Shown here: one piece after another, positions 34,406 to 45,125 of the stretch
Numbering within the stretch: the first letter of the stretch is position 1
Layout of the letters: each line of letters starts with the position of its first letter
Assembly (NCBI RefSeq): GCF_000737325.1
Contig: NZ_CP011125.1
Coordinates: 4,898,001 to 4,962,000, forward strand
DNA from: Sandaracinus amylolyticus
Lineage (GTDB): Bacteria > Myxococcota_A > Polyangia > Polyangiales > Sandaracinaceae
Direction of reading: 5' to 3'
Length of the DNA stretch: 64,000 bases
Notes under the pieces: generated by a model
What the model saw: only the letters and a program-made list of their open reading frames with translations
Told to the model about the DNA's origin: nothing
The model's database searches: none
Program-made: the position numbers and the translations under genes

Positions 34406-35320
34406 CCGCTCGACGGCGCGGCGCGCTTCGTCGGCGCGACGTCGCGCTTCGCGCGCGAGCTCCTCCGCGCGATCGGCCTCGCGCGCGAGCTCCTGCGCTT
34501 CGGCGCGGAGCTTCGCACGACGCGCGCGCGCTTCGTCCGCGGCGCGGCGGGTGGCTTCGCGTCGCGCCTCCTGCTCGGCGCGGCGCGCTCGCGCGCGACG
34601 TGCTTCTTCTTCGCGGCGTGCCTCTTCGGCCGCGGCTTCGCTTCGCGCGCGCTCTTCGTCGCGCCGCGCGCGCTCTTCGTCTCGCTGTCGCTGCGCTTCT
34701 TGGCGCGCCCGCGCGCGCTCGTCGGTCACGCGCACGTGCTCTCGCGTCTCCGCCGCGCGTCGCGCTGCCGCCTGTTTCGTGCGCAGCCGCGCGACCGGCG
34801 CTGCCGGCATCGCCACCGCGCCCAGCGCGTCGAGCCCCGGCGGCGCGAGGTCCTCTTCGAGATACCCGCGCTCCACCTGCGCGCGCCCGCCCGGCGAGAG
34901 CGCGAGCGCGCGCAGATCGTCGGACACACGCGACATCACCGCGTCGCCCGGAGCACGCCCGGTCTCGCCCTCGATGATCGCCGCGGCGCGCGTCGTGAGC
35001 GCCTCGATCCCCTCGCGCAGCGCGTCCATCCGCGCCCGCAGCGTCGCGGGATCCGCCCCACCCAGCACGTCTCCGAGCGCGCCCCGCGCGGCATCGCCCG
35101 CATCGAGCAGCGCGTCGATCCGGCGCGCTTCGCTCGCGAGGAGCTGCGTCACCGCCCAGGCCGAGATCGGCGGCTTCTTCAGCGCTTTCACGCGCGCCGC
35201 GCCCTCCGCGTCGCCCTCGTCGCGCAGCGCCCGCGCGAGCGCGTCGCGCCGCTTCGTGAGCTCGCCGAAGCTCCCGACGTAGAGCTCGCTCGTCCGGCGA
35301 TCGCGCGCCATCTCGCCCAT
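34394..35320 (-). CDS. Coiled-coil protein with KKP-AW N-terminal domain
   Basis: 308 aa. N-terminal domain (about 12-100): LYVGSFGELTKRRDALARAL, then VKALKKPPISAWAVTQLL. This pattern is widespread in actinobacterial and myxobacterial hypothetical proteins. From about 190 to the end it is an uninterrupted Arg/Glu/Ala-rich coiled coil (ARREEEARRARARRAEQEAR). Start at ATG 35320; a second ATG lies at 35311. Function unknown. Divergent from purM, with 75 bases between them. Confidence 0.75.
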   Translation of the reverse strand: MGEMARDRRTSELYVGSFGELTKRRDALARALRDEGDAEGAARVKALKKPPISAWAVTQLLASEARRIDALLDAGDAARGALGDVLGGADPATLRARMDALREGIEALTTRAAAIIEGETGRAPGDAVMSRVSDDLRALALSPGGRAQVERGYLEEDLAPPGLDALGAVAMPAAPVARLRTKQAAARRAAETREHVRVTDERARARQEAQRQRDEERARRDEERARSEAAAEEARREEEARRARARRAEQEARREATRRAADEARARRAKLRAEAQELAREADRAEELAREARRRADEARRAVERLER

Positions 35321-35395
35321 CACGTGGGCACCGCGCGCGACGCTCACACGCCCTCTTGCTCGGCTCGCGCGCGCCTCGCATCCTCCGGCCGCGTT

Positions 35396-36451
35396 ATGGC
35401 CGGCATCACCTACAAGGACTCGGGCGTCGACGTCGATGCGGGCGACGAGCTCGTCGAGCGGATCAAGCCGTTCGCGGCGCGCACGCGCATCCCCGAGGTC
35501 CTGAGCGGCGTCGGCGGCTTCGCCGGCCTGTGCGGCCTCCCGACGGGCATGAAGGACCCCGTGCTCGTCTCGGGCACCGACGGCGTGGGCACCAAGCTCA
35601 AGCTCGCGTTCCTCGCCGATCGCCACGACACCGTCGGCATCGACCTCGTCGCGATGTGCGTGAACGACGTCGTCACCACCGGCGCGCGTCCGCTCTTCTT
35701 CCTCGACTACTTCGCGACCGGGAAGCTCGACGTCGCGCGCACCGCGTCGGTCATCCAGGGCATCGCGAAGGGCTGCGAGGACGCGGGATGCGCGCTCCTC
35801 GGCGGCGAGACCGCGGAGCTCCCCGGCTTCTACGCGCCCGGCGAGTACGACCTCGCGGGCTTCTCGGTCGGCGTGGTCGAGCGCAGCGCGATCATCGACG
35901 GCAAGCGCGTCGCGAGCGGCGACGCGGTGATCGGTGTCGCATCGAGCGGCCTGCACTCGAACGGCTACTCGCTGGTCCGCAAGGTGCTGCTCGATCACGC
36001 GAAGCTCGCGCTCGACTCGACGCCCGAGGGGCTCGGCGAGCCGCTCGTCGACGCGCTGCTCCGCCCGACGCGCATCTACGCGCGCGCAGTGCGCGCGCTG
36101 CTCGACGCGACGATCGACATCCGCGCCCTCTCGCACATCACGGGCGGCGGTCTGCCCGGCAACATCCCGCGCGTGCTCCCCGACGATCTCGGCGTCGCCA
36201 TCGACGCGAGCAAGTGGGCGCGCCCCGCGATCTTCGAGCTCGTGCAGCGCCTCGGCGGCGTCAGCGAGGCGGAGATGCGCCGCGCGTTCAACCTCGGGCT
36301 CGGCCTCGTCGTCGTCGTGCCGCAGAGCGATGCGTCGCGCGCGGTCGACGCGCTGAACGGAGCCGGTGAGCGCGCGTCGATCATCGGGCGCGTCATCGAG
36401 ACTCCGGGCGTCGAGTTCGAAGACCGCGTGCAGTTCGCCTCCGCGGTCTGA
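35396..36451 (+). CDS. purM: Phosphoribosylformylglycinamidine cyclo-ligase
   Basis: 351 aa AIR synthetase, step 5 of purine biosynthesis, closing the imidazole ring with ATP. Landmarks are TYKDSGVDVDAG at the start, VSGTDGVGTKLKLA, DLVAMCVNDVVTTGARPLFF, ALLGGETAELPGFY, ASSGLHSNGYSLVR and the glycine-rich HITGGGLPGNIPR. Complete and family-typical. No purN or other pur gene is adjacent; an FAD oxidoreductase follows after 8 bases. Confidence 0.97.
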   Translation: MAGITYKDSGVDVDAGDELVERIKPFAARTRIPEVLSGVGGFAGLCGLPTGMKDPVLVSGTDGVGTKLKLAFLADRHDTVGIDLVAMCVNDVVTTGARPLFFLDYFATGKLDVARTASVIQGIAKGCEDAGCALLGGETAELPGFYAPGEYDLAGFSVGVVERSAIIDGKRVASGDAVIGVASSGLHSNGYSLVRKVLLDHAKLALDSTPEGLGEPLVDALLRPTRIYARAVRALLDATIDIRALSHITGGGLPGNIPRVLPDDLGVAIDASKWARPAIFELVQRLGGVSEAEMRRAFNLGLGLVVVVPQSDASRAVDALNGAGERASIIGRVIETPGVEFEDRVQFASAV

Positions 36452-36459
36452 CCAGGAAC

Positions 36460-38007
36460 GTGATCCGATCGTTCTACGACGTGGTGGTCGTCGGGAGCCG
36501 CCTCGGCGGGCTCTCCGCCGCCGCGCTGCTCGCGAAGCGCGGCTTCCGCGTGCTGGTGCTCGGTCAGGACGATCTCGGGCCCACCTACGAGCTCGACGGC
36601 GAGGCGCTCCCACGCGCGCCCTTCTCGTTCCTCTCCGCGCACTCGCCGGTCGCGCGACGCGTCTTCGCGGAGCTCGCGATCACCCAGGCGTTCCGCCGTC
36701 AGGCCGCGGTGGTCGATCCCGCTTTCCAGGTCGCGCTGCCCGGGCATCGCCTCGATCTCGCGCTCGATCCCGTGCACCTCGATCGCGAGATCGATCGTGA
36801 ATTCCCCGAGGTGAAGCGCCCCGCGCTCGACTTCCTCGCGCGCGCCCGCGCGACGTCGATCGCGCTCGATCGTGCGGTCGATCGCGATCTCGTGTGGCCG
36901 CCCGAGACGTTCTTCGAGCGGCGCGAGCACGCGCGCGCGATCTCGCACCTCGCGCCTCCTCCCGATCGGCGTGCGTCGATCGCCGACGACGATCCGCTGC
37001 GCGAGCTCCCCGACACGCACCCGTTCCGCCTCGTCGTGCACGCGCCGGTGCGCTTCGCCGACGGGATGGATCCCGATCACGGCACCGCGCTGCGCCTCCT
37101 GCGTCACTTCTCGTCGTGGCGCGAGGGCGGCGCGGTGATCGAGGGAGGCGCCGCGAGCCTCCGCGCGCTGATCGAGTCGAGCCTCCGCGCGCACGGCGGC
37201 GAGCTCCGCGCGCGCGACAAGATCGACGCGATCCTCGTGAAGCGCGGGAACGTCGAGGGCGTGCGCATCGCGGCCTCGGGCGAGGAGATCGGCGCGTCGT
37301 TCGTGCTGCTCGGGAGCGACGTCGGATCGTTCCTCCGCGTGCTGCCCGATCGCCGTCCGTTCGAAGAGCTCTTCGAGCGCGTCGGCGAGCCCGTCGTCCG
37401 CTACTACCGCTACACGCTGAACCTCCACCTGCGCGCCGATGGCGTGCCCGCGGGCATGGCGCGCGACGTGTTCTTCGTGCGCGATCCGTCGCGCCCGCTC
37501 TCCGGCGCCAACCTGCTGCACGTCGAGACGCATCCCGCCGACGCGAAGGGCCGCCGCCTCCTCTGCGTCGAGGCGCTGCTCCCGCGTCGCGGCGTCGAGG
37601 ACGTCGCCGACTACCTCGAGACGATCCGCGAGCACATCGTCGCGTCGCTCGGCGAGCTGGTGCCGTTCCTCGGCTCGAACCTCGTGCGGATGGACTCGCC
37701 GCACGATGGTCGCCCCGCGCAGGACCTCGCGACCGGGACGACGATCGAGGCGACCGCGAAGTGGGCGCGCGGACGCCACACGATGGACTCGCTCTACGGC
37801 TTCCCGATCGCGAGCGCGCTCGGCGTGTGCGCGCTCCCGGTGCGCACGCCGATCAAGCGCCTCCTGCTGTGCAACGCGCAGGTGGTGCCGGGCCTCGGGC
37901 TCGAGGGGCAGCTCCTCGCGGCGTGGTCCGCGGCGCGCATCGTGTCCCGCTCCGATCGGCGCCCCGCGATCCTGCGTCGCGGCCTCTGGACCAAGCTCGA
38001 GAGCTGA
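36460..38007 (+). CDS. FAD-dependent oxidoreductase, phytoene-desaturase-like
   Basis: 515 aa. N-terminal Rossmann FAD motif VVVVGSRLGGLSAAALLAKRG with the following acidic/Gln strand, and a C-terminal FAD-contacting region (NAQVVPGLGLEGQLLAAWSA). The middle is typical of the crtI/NAD(P)-binding amine-oxidase superfamily (VIEGGAASLRALIESSL). Substrate unknown; no carotenoid genes are near. The GTG at 36460 has AGGA upstream. It may be co-transcribed with purM, but the functions do not suggest a shared pathway. Confidence 0.85.
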   Translation: MIRSFYDVVVVGSRLGGLSAAALLAKRGFRVLVLGQDDLGPTYELDGEALPRAPFSFLSAHSPVARRVFAELAITQAFRRQAAVVDPAFQVALPGHRLDLALDPVHLDREIDREFPEVKRPALDFLARARATSIALDRAVDRDLVWPPETFFERREHARAISHLAPPPDRRASIADDDPLRELPDTHPFRLVVHAPVRFADGMDPDHGTALRLLRHFSSWREGGAVIEGGAASLRALIESSLRAHGGELRARDKIDAILVKRGNVEGVRIAASGEEIGASFVLLGSDVGSFLRVLPDRRPFEELFERVGEPVVRYYRYTLNLHLRADGVPAGMARDVFFVRDPSRPLSGANLLHVETHPADAKGRRLLCVEALLPRRGVEDVADYLETIREHIVASLGELVPFLGSNLVRMDSPHDGRPAQDLATGTTIEATAKWARGRHTMDSLYGFPIASALGVCALPVRTPIKRLLLCNAQVVPGLGLEGQLLAAWSAARIVSRSDRRPAILRRGLWTKLES

Positions 38008-38117
38008 GCTCGTGCGGCCGGGGACCCTCGTTCCGATGCGAGCCCCGCTCGCATCCGATGCTGCATCGCGTCATTCGAGTTGTTCCGCGCGATTCGCAGG
38101 CTCATAACCGAGGCTCG

Positions 38118-39839
<1,722 letters not shown>

Positions 39840-39872
39840 AGCGCGCAGCCGTGGGCGCTACGTGGCGCGATC

Positions 39873-40733
39873 GTGACCTCGTGGTCGATCGTGTCGTGGA
39901 ACGTCGACGGCCTGGCGCGCGTCGTCGACGATCTCCCCGCGCTCGTCGACGCGCTCGGTCGCCCCGAGATCCTGTGCCTGCAGGAGGTGCGGATCCGGGA
40001 CGACGACGCGCCCGCGATCACGCGGATGCGGAACGCCCTGTCCGGCTACGACTGCCACGCGTCGCTGAATCGCGATCGCGTGAACGCGTCGTTCCGGGGC
40101 GGTCGCACGTACGGCGTCGCGACCTACGTCGCGCGTCGCTGCGGTCGTGTCGTCGCGCGCACGCCGGAGTGGGACCTCGAAGGCCGCGTCGTGATCACCG
40201 AGCTCCCGGCGCGCGGCATCGCGGTCGCCGACGTCTACGGCGTGAACGGGACGTCCAAGCCCTACGTCCGCGAAGGGCTCGTCGTCGGCGATCGCCACGC
40301 GTGGAAGCGCGACGTGCAGCGCCTGCTCGGCGAGGAGCTCGCGGCGCTTCAGGCGCGCGGCCTCGCGATCATCGCGATCGGCGACTGGAACGTCTCGCAG
40401 GCGCGCATCGACGTCACGCCGCGGCTCCGCACCGAGGAGCCGCACGCCACCGCGCGTCGCGAGCTCCACGAGCGCTTCGTCGATGCGCTCGGCCTCGTCG
40501 ACGTGTTCCGCGCGCTCCATCCCGACGAGCGCGCATACACGTGGCGCGCGCGCGGCAGGCTCCTCGATGCGGCGCGCGTCGACTTCGCGCTCGTGTCCCG
40601 CGAGCTCGTGCCGCGCGTCACCGCTGCGTCGATCCTCGAGGACGCGCGCGGTCGCAGCGATCACGCGCCGATCGTCGTCACGCTCCGCCCGCCGGCATCC
40701 GCACGTCGAGGTCGGGGTAGTGCTTCTTCATGA
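39873..40733 (+). CDS. Exonuclease III-like endonuclease/exonuclease/phosphatase protein
   Basis: 286 aa EEP-superfamily protein. Motifs of the fold: SWNVDGLA (metal-binding Asn), LCLQEVR (catalytic Glu), VYGVNGTS in place of the common Y-x-PNG, IGDWNVSQ (D-x-N) and RSDHAPIV (final D-H). This set matches ExoIII/APE-type AP endonucleases, and DNA repair is the best guess. GTG start at 39873. The last 56 bases overlap, antisense, the 3' end of the DUF488-like gene. Confidence 0.87.
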   Translation: MTSWSIVSWNVDGLARVVDDLPALVDALGRPEILCLQEVRIRDDDAPAITRMRNALSGYDCHASLNRDRVNASFRGGRTYGVATYVARRCGRVVARTPEWDLEGRVVITELPARGIAVADVYGVNGTSKPYVREGLVVGDRHAWKRDVQRLLGEELAALQARGLAIIAIGDWNVSQARIDVTPRLRTEEPHATARRELHERFVDALGLVDVFRALHPDERAYTWRARGRLLDAARVDFALVSRELVPRVTAASILEDARGRSDHAPIVVTLRPPASARRGRGSASS

Positions 40734-41061
40734 ACGCGAGCGCGTGCGTCGTGTGGCAGCGCGTGACGTCGGGGTTCGCGGCGCTCGGACAGCTGCACCC
40801 GAGCAGCACGTCCTCCGATCGCGCGAGCTCCGCGAGCTGATCGAAGGGCGCGCGATCCTCGCCGAAGCGCTGCTCGAGGAGCGCGCGGTAGCGCTTCGCG
40901 AACTCGCGCCAGGCCGCGGCGTCGTCCTCGCCGATCACCGACGCGACGAGCTCGGGAGTCGGACGCAGCACGTGCTTCGTGTGCTTGCGCGTGTCCTGGC
41001 GGATGCCCTTCGGCAGCTTCGAGGCCGGGACGCCCCGGGCCATGGTGTAGCGGGCGAGCAC
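40678..41061 (-). CDS. DUF488-like protein, probably 5'-truncated
   Basis: 127 aa from a GTG at 41061. The body fits DUF488 (AAAWREFAKRYRALLEQRF, LAELARSEDVLLGCSCPS with the Cys pair, and a CHTTHALAFM end in place of CHR). In relatives about 20 residues precede the point equivalent to VLARYTMARG. Here the frame meets a stop inside the dispersed repeat array whose edge is about 40 bases upstream. A repeat insertion that removed the original start would explain this; expression is uncertain. Confidence 0.6.
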   Translation of the reverse strand: MLARYTMARGVPASKLPKGIRQDTRKHTKHVLRPTPELVASVIGEDDAAAWREFAKRYRALLEQRFGEDRAPFDQLAELARSEDVLLGCSCPSAANPDVTRCHTTHALAFMKKHYPDLDVRMPAGGA

Positions 41062-41103
41062 GCGCGATCGATCGCGCGCGCCGCGCGCCGTGTCGAGTCC
41101 GCA

Positions 41104-41392
41104 CTTTCAACGGCTCGCTGCGCACCCGGCTCCCGTCCGTGCCCGAGGCGGGCACTCCCGTCCGCCGGCTGCTTCGCGAGCACTCCTGTCGAGCCCGCAT
41201 TTCAACGGCTCGCTGCGCACCCGGCTCCCGTCCGTGCCCGTCACGGGCACTCCCGTCCGCCGGGTCGCTTCGCGAGCACTCCTGTCGAGCCCGCATTTCA
41301 ACGGCTCGCTGCGCACCCGGCTCCCGTCCGTGCCCGGGCACTCCCGTCCGCCGAGTGCTTCGCGAGCACTCCTGTCGAGCCCGCAATCCGGA
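41104..41392. repeat. Three-unit 95-bp tandem array of a dispersed repeat
   Basis: Three near-identical units with TTCAACGGCTCGCTGCGCAC starting at 41106, 41201 and 41297. Each runs on through CCCGTCCGTGCCCG, a GGGCACTCCCGTCCGCC segment and GCTTCGCGAGCACTCCTGTC. In units 1 and 2 the middle forms a hairpin (GTGCCCG-TCA-CGGGCAC in unit 2); unit 3 has lost one arm. A diverged solo copy lies at 27926-27992. The 338-base gap 41062-41399 holds only this array and no gene. Confidence 0.85.
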
Positions 41393-41399
41393 CCGCGCC

Positions 41400-42464
41400 T
41401 CAGCGGTCGTCGATCGCGATCACCGCGCAGCGCGACTCCTGCAGCTCTCCGCCTTCGATCGGCGTGCGCGTCACGATGTCGTCCGCGAGCGCGCCGAACT
41501 GCCGATCCGCATCGGTGTACGCGAGCATCGTGCACATCTCGTCGCTCGCGAGCGGGCCCCACGTGATCGTCTCGGTGCCCTCGTTGCGATAGCCGCAGAT
41601 CGTCCGCAGTCCCTCGGCGCCGGCGAGATCCACCGGCGGATCGAGCAGCGCGCCCAGCGCGTTCCCGATGCCGCCCATCGTCTCGAACACGACCTCGCCG
41701 TCGCGCGGCCCGCCGAAGATCTCGATGCGCATCCCGTCCGCGTACCCGTGGTAGTGCGGCAGCACGTAGTGCACCGAGAAGTCGAGCTCGCGACGATGCG
41801 CCTGCCGCAGGTTGCACTCCGTGCGCACGCTCGTCTCGCTGCGCGGCGCGAGCTCGATGCCGCGGTTGTCGATCGCGAGCGGGCGCAGGCGTGTCGTCAC
41901 CTCGCCCGGCTCGATCGTGGTGATGCGGAACGTGAGCGCGCTCGAGAGCGCGTCGGGCGTCGGGTTGATGACGTGCACCGAGCCGACGATCCGGCTCCAC
42001 GGCGGGATGCGATACGCCGCCCCCGCGGGGAACTGCTGCGTCTCCGCCGTCGACTGCGTCGACTGCGCGAAGAAGACACCACCGCCGCGCGCGCTCGCCG
42101 CGACCTCGTTGAAGCTGCGCTCGCTGCAGCGCCACGTGCCGTCGCCGCCGTCGTACGCGGGCTCCGGCACGTACATCCAGTTCGAGTGGTGCCAGCCCGG
42201 GCCCGCGCTCATCTCGACCGCGTGCACCCAGAGCTCGGTCGGATTGTTCAGCGTCCAGCTCTGACAGAGGCTGAGCACCTCGCCGTACGCCTCGAGCTCG
42301 ATCGCCGGGAACGTGTGCTCGCCGACGTACGGCGGACGCGGCCCCGCGTCGTGCATCGCGCCCGCGTCGCCCTGTGCCGACGCATCGCCCGGCGCCTCGC
42401 CCGCCTCGTCGCAGCCCCCGAGCACCGCCCCCACCAGACACGCGACCGCCCATCGTCCGCGCAT
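41400..42464 (-). CDS. Lipoprotein resembling copper type II monooxygenases (PHM/DBH-like)
   Basis: 354 aa. Lipobox at the end of the signal peptide (CLVGAVLGGC), then an Asp/Gly/Ala linker with acidic repeats. Candidate copper ligands in PHM/DBH order are the adjacent His pair in GPGWHHSNWMYV, the HxH in YVLPHYHGYADGM and the Met in SDEMCTMLAY. PHM-type enzymes hydroxylate peptides or small molecules at a mononuclear copper with ascorbate or another donor. The match is from motif order only; several Cys would form disulfides in a surface-exposed fold. Single gene, ending at the repeat array. Confidence 0.65.
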   Translation of the reverse strand: MRGRWAVACLVGAVLGGCDEAGEAPGDASAQGDAGAMHDAGPRPPYVGEHTFPAIELEAYGEVLSLCQSWTLNNPTELWVHAVEMSAGPGWHHSNWMYVPEPAYDGGDGTWRCSERSFNEVAASARGGGVFFAQSTQSTAETQQFPAGAAYRIPPWSRIVGSVHVINPTPDALSSALTFRITTIEPGEVTTRLRPLAIDNRGIELAPRSETSVRTECNLRQAHRRELDFSVHYVLPHYHGYADGMRIEIFGGPRDGEVVFETMGGIGNALGALLDPPVDLAGAEGLRTICGYRNEGTETITWGPLASDEMCTMLAYTDADRQFGALADDIVTRTPIEGGELQESRCAVIAIDDR

Positions 42465-42588
42465 GCCGCACCCCCATCGCCAAGAATGGTGACCCGATGG
42501 TCATTGATTCTACCGACGGGTCAAGAGCCGATCCGAGCGGCTCCTCACGCGGCTCGCTTGCATCTCCCGAGATGGCAGAATCGCGATC

Positions 42589-43179
42589 GTGGACGCTGGG
42601 GAACGGGGCGCCCTCTTCAAGGGCAAGATGGGCAGCGCGGTGCGCAAGGCGCTCAAGCGCGACCTCTCGCCCGCGCAGCACGCGCGCTTGCTCGAGGAGG
42701 GATCGCCCGACGTGGCGCGCATCCTGCGCGAGCGCTTCGTCGCGACGCAGTGGTATCCGGTCGCCGGGATCGAGGAGCTCATCTCGCGCCCTGCGCAGAT
42801 GCTCGGACGCGATCCGCTCGACTACGCGCGCTCGCTCGGCGGGAGCGTCGTCAGCGAGGCCGCGGGCACCGTGGGCCGGACCGTGATGAGCCTCTTCGCG
42901 ACGCCGCAGCGCGTCGCGAAGCACTTCGACTCGATCTGGCAGCAGGCGTACGACTCGGGCCACGTCGAGGGCGCGTACGACGAAGCGCGCGGCGTGCTCG
43001 TGGTCGAGCGCAGCGACTGGGCGGGCCACGGCCCGCTGCTGTGCATGACGCTGCTCGGGACGATCCTCGCGATCAGCGACGGCATGAATGGCCATCGCGT
43101 CGCCGCCGCGACGCGCACTGCGTGCATCTCCGAGGGCGCGCCGCGCTGCCGGTTCGAGCTGCGCTACGCGCCCAAGTGA
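42589..43179 (+). CDS. DUF2378/TIGR02265-family protein
   Basis: 196 aa of the myxobacterial DUF2378 family. Landmarks are ATQWYPVAGIEELI, the LGGSVVSEAAGTVGRTVMSL segment, PQRVAKHFDSIWQQAYDSG, and a C-terminal half like heme-NO/V4R domains (ACISEGAPRCRFELRY). The family is greatly expanded in myxobacteria; no function is established, though the fold suggests ligand sensing. GTG start at 42589 (VDAGERGAL). Convergent with the PEBP gene. Confidence 0.82.
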   Translation: MDAGERGALFKGKMGSAVRKALKRDLSPAQHARLLEEGSPDVARILRERFVATQWYPVAGIEELISRPAQMLGRDPLDYARSLGGSVVSEAAGTVGRTVMSLFATPQRVAKHFDSIWQQAYDSGHVEGAYDEARGVLVVERSDWAGHGPLLCMTLLGTILAISDGMNGHRVAAATRTACISEGAPRCRFELRYAPK

Positions 43180-43201
43180 GAGCGCGTAGCGCAGCGGGTG
43201 A

Positions 43202-43834
43202 TCACTTCGCGCGCACCGCTTTCGGGTAGATCGCGTACGTCCCGGTGAGCGACGCCTTCGCGAGCACGTGCCCCTTCATCGCGTCGCGCGCGTCGGCGAT
43301 CGTGAACGATCCCTCGACGCCCAACGACGCGACGTCGAGCGCGAGCACCGTGAACGTGTAGACGTGGAGGCGCTCGTCGTTCCACGGCGGACAGGGCCCG
43401 TCGTAGCCGTGGTAGTCGCCCTTCATGTGCGGGTCGCCCGCGAACCACCCGGTGTAGTCGTTGAGGCCCTGCTTGCTGCCGTGCACGCCGAGCGTGCCCT
43501 TGCCGTGCACCGTCACGCCCTTGCTCAGCGCGCCCTCTCCGAGCTCGCGCACGCTCGCGGGCAGATCGACGAGCGCGAGGTGCACGAACTCCACGCGCGG
43601 CAGGTCGAGCGGCACGGTGCGACCGTCTTGGTTCACGTCGTCGCCGCGGCTCGGCACCTCGCTGTCGGTGCAGAGGATCGCGAACGACTTCGTCCCCTCG
43701 GGCACGCCGCTCCACGCGAGGTGTGGGCTCAGGTTCTCGCTGAGCTCGACGTGGGTCTCGGGGTGGAACCGACCGAACGCGTTCTTCGTCGGGATCGCCG
43801 CGCCATCGGCGAAGCTGTCGCTGCGGAGCTCCAT
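43202..43834 (-). CDS. YbhB/YbcL-type PEBP protein
   Basis: 210 aa phosphatidylethanolamine-binding-protein family member (Raf-kinase-inhibitor-like, bacterial YbhB/YbcL branch). Motifs are NLSPHLAWSGVPEGTKSFAI, the CTDSEVPSRGDDVN variant of the ligand-pocket DPDAP region, and GYDGPCPPWNDERLHVYTFT. No signal peptide, so it is cytosolic. Ligand unknown. The ATG at 43834 is fixed by AGGAGG upstream; an in-frame ATG at 43855 lacks one. Confidence 0.93.
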   Translation of the reverse strand: MELRSDSFADGAAIPTKNAFGRFHPETHVELSENLSPHLAWSGVPEGTKSFAILCTDSEVPSRGDDVNQDGRTVPLDLPRVEFVHLALVDLPASVRELGEGALSKGVTVHGKGTLGVHGSKQGLNDYTGWFAGDPHMKGDYHGYDGPCPPWNDERLHVYTFTVLALDVASLGVEGSFTIADARDAMKGHVLAKASLTGTYAIYPKAVRAK

Positions 43835-43894
43835 CGTGTGTTCCTCCTGTCGCACGACCCATCACACGAACCCGGGCGTCCTCGCAACCCGTGT

Positions 43895-45043
43895 ATGATC
43901 GCGGACGAGATGCAGCCGCCTCCGTCGGACGCGAACGCGCCGCTCCAGGTCACGTTGATCCAGCTCCTGCGCGCGATGATCGATCGCGGTGCGTCGGACC
44001 TGCACATCACGAAGGACACGCCGCCGCAGTTCCGCATCGACGGCAGCCTCGTGCCCCTCAAGATGCCGCCGCTGCGCGCCGAGGACACGAAGCAGCTCGT
44101 CTACTCGGCGCTCAGCGAAGAGCAGAAGATCAAGTTCGAGAAGACCTGGGAGCTCGACTTCTCGTTCGGCGTGCGCGGCGTGTCGCGCTTCCGCGGCAAC
44201 GTCTTCATGCAGCGCGGCGCGGTCGCCGCCGCGTTCCGCGCGATCCCCCACAAGATCCGCAGCTTCGACGAGCTCGGCCTGCCGCCGGTGATCGCCGATC
44301 TCGCGTCGCTGCCGCGCGGCCTCGTGCTCGTCACCGGCCCGACCGGCTCGGGCAAGAGCACGACGCTCGCGTCGATCATCGACAAGATCAACCGCGAGAC
44401 GCGCCAGCACATCATCACGGTCGAGGACCCGATCGAGTTCGAGCACTTCTCGAAGCTCTGCGTGGTGAACCAGCGCGAGGTCGGCGCGGACACCAAGGGC
44501 TTCAAGGACGCGCTCAAGTACATCCTCCGCCAGGATCCCGACGTCGTGCTCGTCGGCGAGATGCGCGACCTCGAGACGATCGAGGCGGCGCTCACGATCA
44601 GCGAGACCGGTCACTTGGTGTTCGCGACGCTGCACACGAACAGCGCGATCTCGTCGATCAACCGCATCATCGACGTGTTCCCCGCGCACCAGCAGTCGCA
44701 GATCCGCGCGCAGCTCTCGTTCGTGCTGCAGGGCGTGATGACGCAGCTGCTGCTCCCGCGCGCCGACGGGCCCGGTCGCGTCATGGCGTGCGAGGTGATG
44801 ATCCCCAACGCCGCGATCCGGAACCTCATCCGCGAGGACAAGGTCCACCAGATGTACTCGCAGATGCAGATGGGCCAGGGGAAGAGCGGGATGCAGACGA
44901 TGAACCAGACGCTCTACTCGCTCTACCAGCGCCGCATGATCACGATCGAGGACGCGATGGGCTACTCGAGCGAGCCCGCGGAGCTCCAGGCGATGATCGA
45001 AGGTCGCTCGCCGGTCGTGCCCGCCGGAGCGGCGCGACGCTGA
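43895..45043 (+). CDS. pilT: Type IV pilus retraction ATPase
   Basis: 382 aa from the ATG at 43895; a second in-frame ATG at 43910 is possible, and a TATGAT at 43894-43899 could be a -10 box, which would favour the later start. Motifs are ASDLHIT in the N-terminal PAS-like domain, Walker A GPTGSGKST (about 148-156), the Asp box ITVEDPIEF, Walker B DVVLVGEMRD, the His box TGHLVFATLHTN, and the PilT AIRNLIRE hallmark. It drives pilus retraction in twitching (social) motility. It heads a pilT-pilC-pilS cluster. Confidence 0.96.
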   Translation: MIADEMQPPPSDANAPLQVTLIQLLRAMIDRGASDLHITKDTPPQFRIDGSLVPLKMPPLRAEDTKQLVYSALSEEQKIKFEKTWELDFSFGVRGVSRFRGNVFMQRGAVAAAFRAIPHKIRSFDELGLPPVIADLASLPRGLVLVTGPTGSGKSTTLASIIDKINRETRQHIITVEDPIEFEHFSKLCVVNQREVGADTKGFKDALKYILRQDPDVVLVGEMRDLETIEAALTISETGHLVFATLHTNSAISSINRIIDVFPAHQQSQIRAQLSFVLQGVMTQLLLPRADGPGRVMACEVMIPNAAIRNLIREDKVHQMYSQMQMGQGKSGMQTMNQTLYSLYQRRMITIEDAMGYSSEPAELQAMIEGRSPVVPAGAARR

Positions 45044-45086
45044 GCTCGGGCGGCCTGTCCGATCGGGCTGGAATTCCAAGTCGATT

Positions 45087-45116
45087 TTGACGTTCTCGGG
45101 CGCGCGCCTGTAGCAT
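45087..45116 (+). promoter_or_regulatory. Promoter for pilC
   Basis: TTGACG (45087-45092), an 18-base spacer and TAGCAT (45111-45116), ten bases before the pilC ATG, so the transcript would have almost no leader. It indicates that pilC-pilS can be transcribed separately from pilT. Confidence 0.5.
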
Positions 45117-45125
45117 CGCGACGGC

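Noticed and set aside
41104-41392. CRISPR array or coding repeat protein
   Set aside because: Only three long units, no spacers, and indels between units break the frames.
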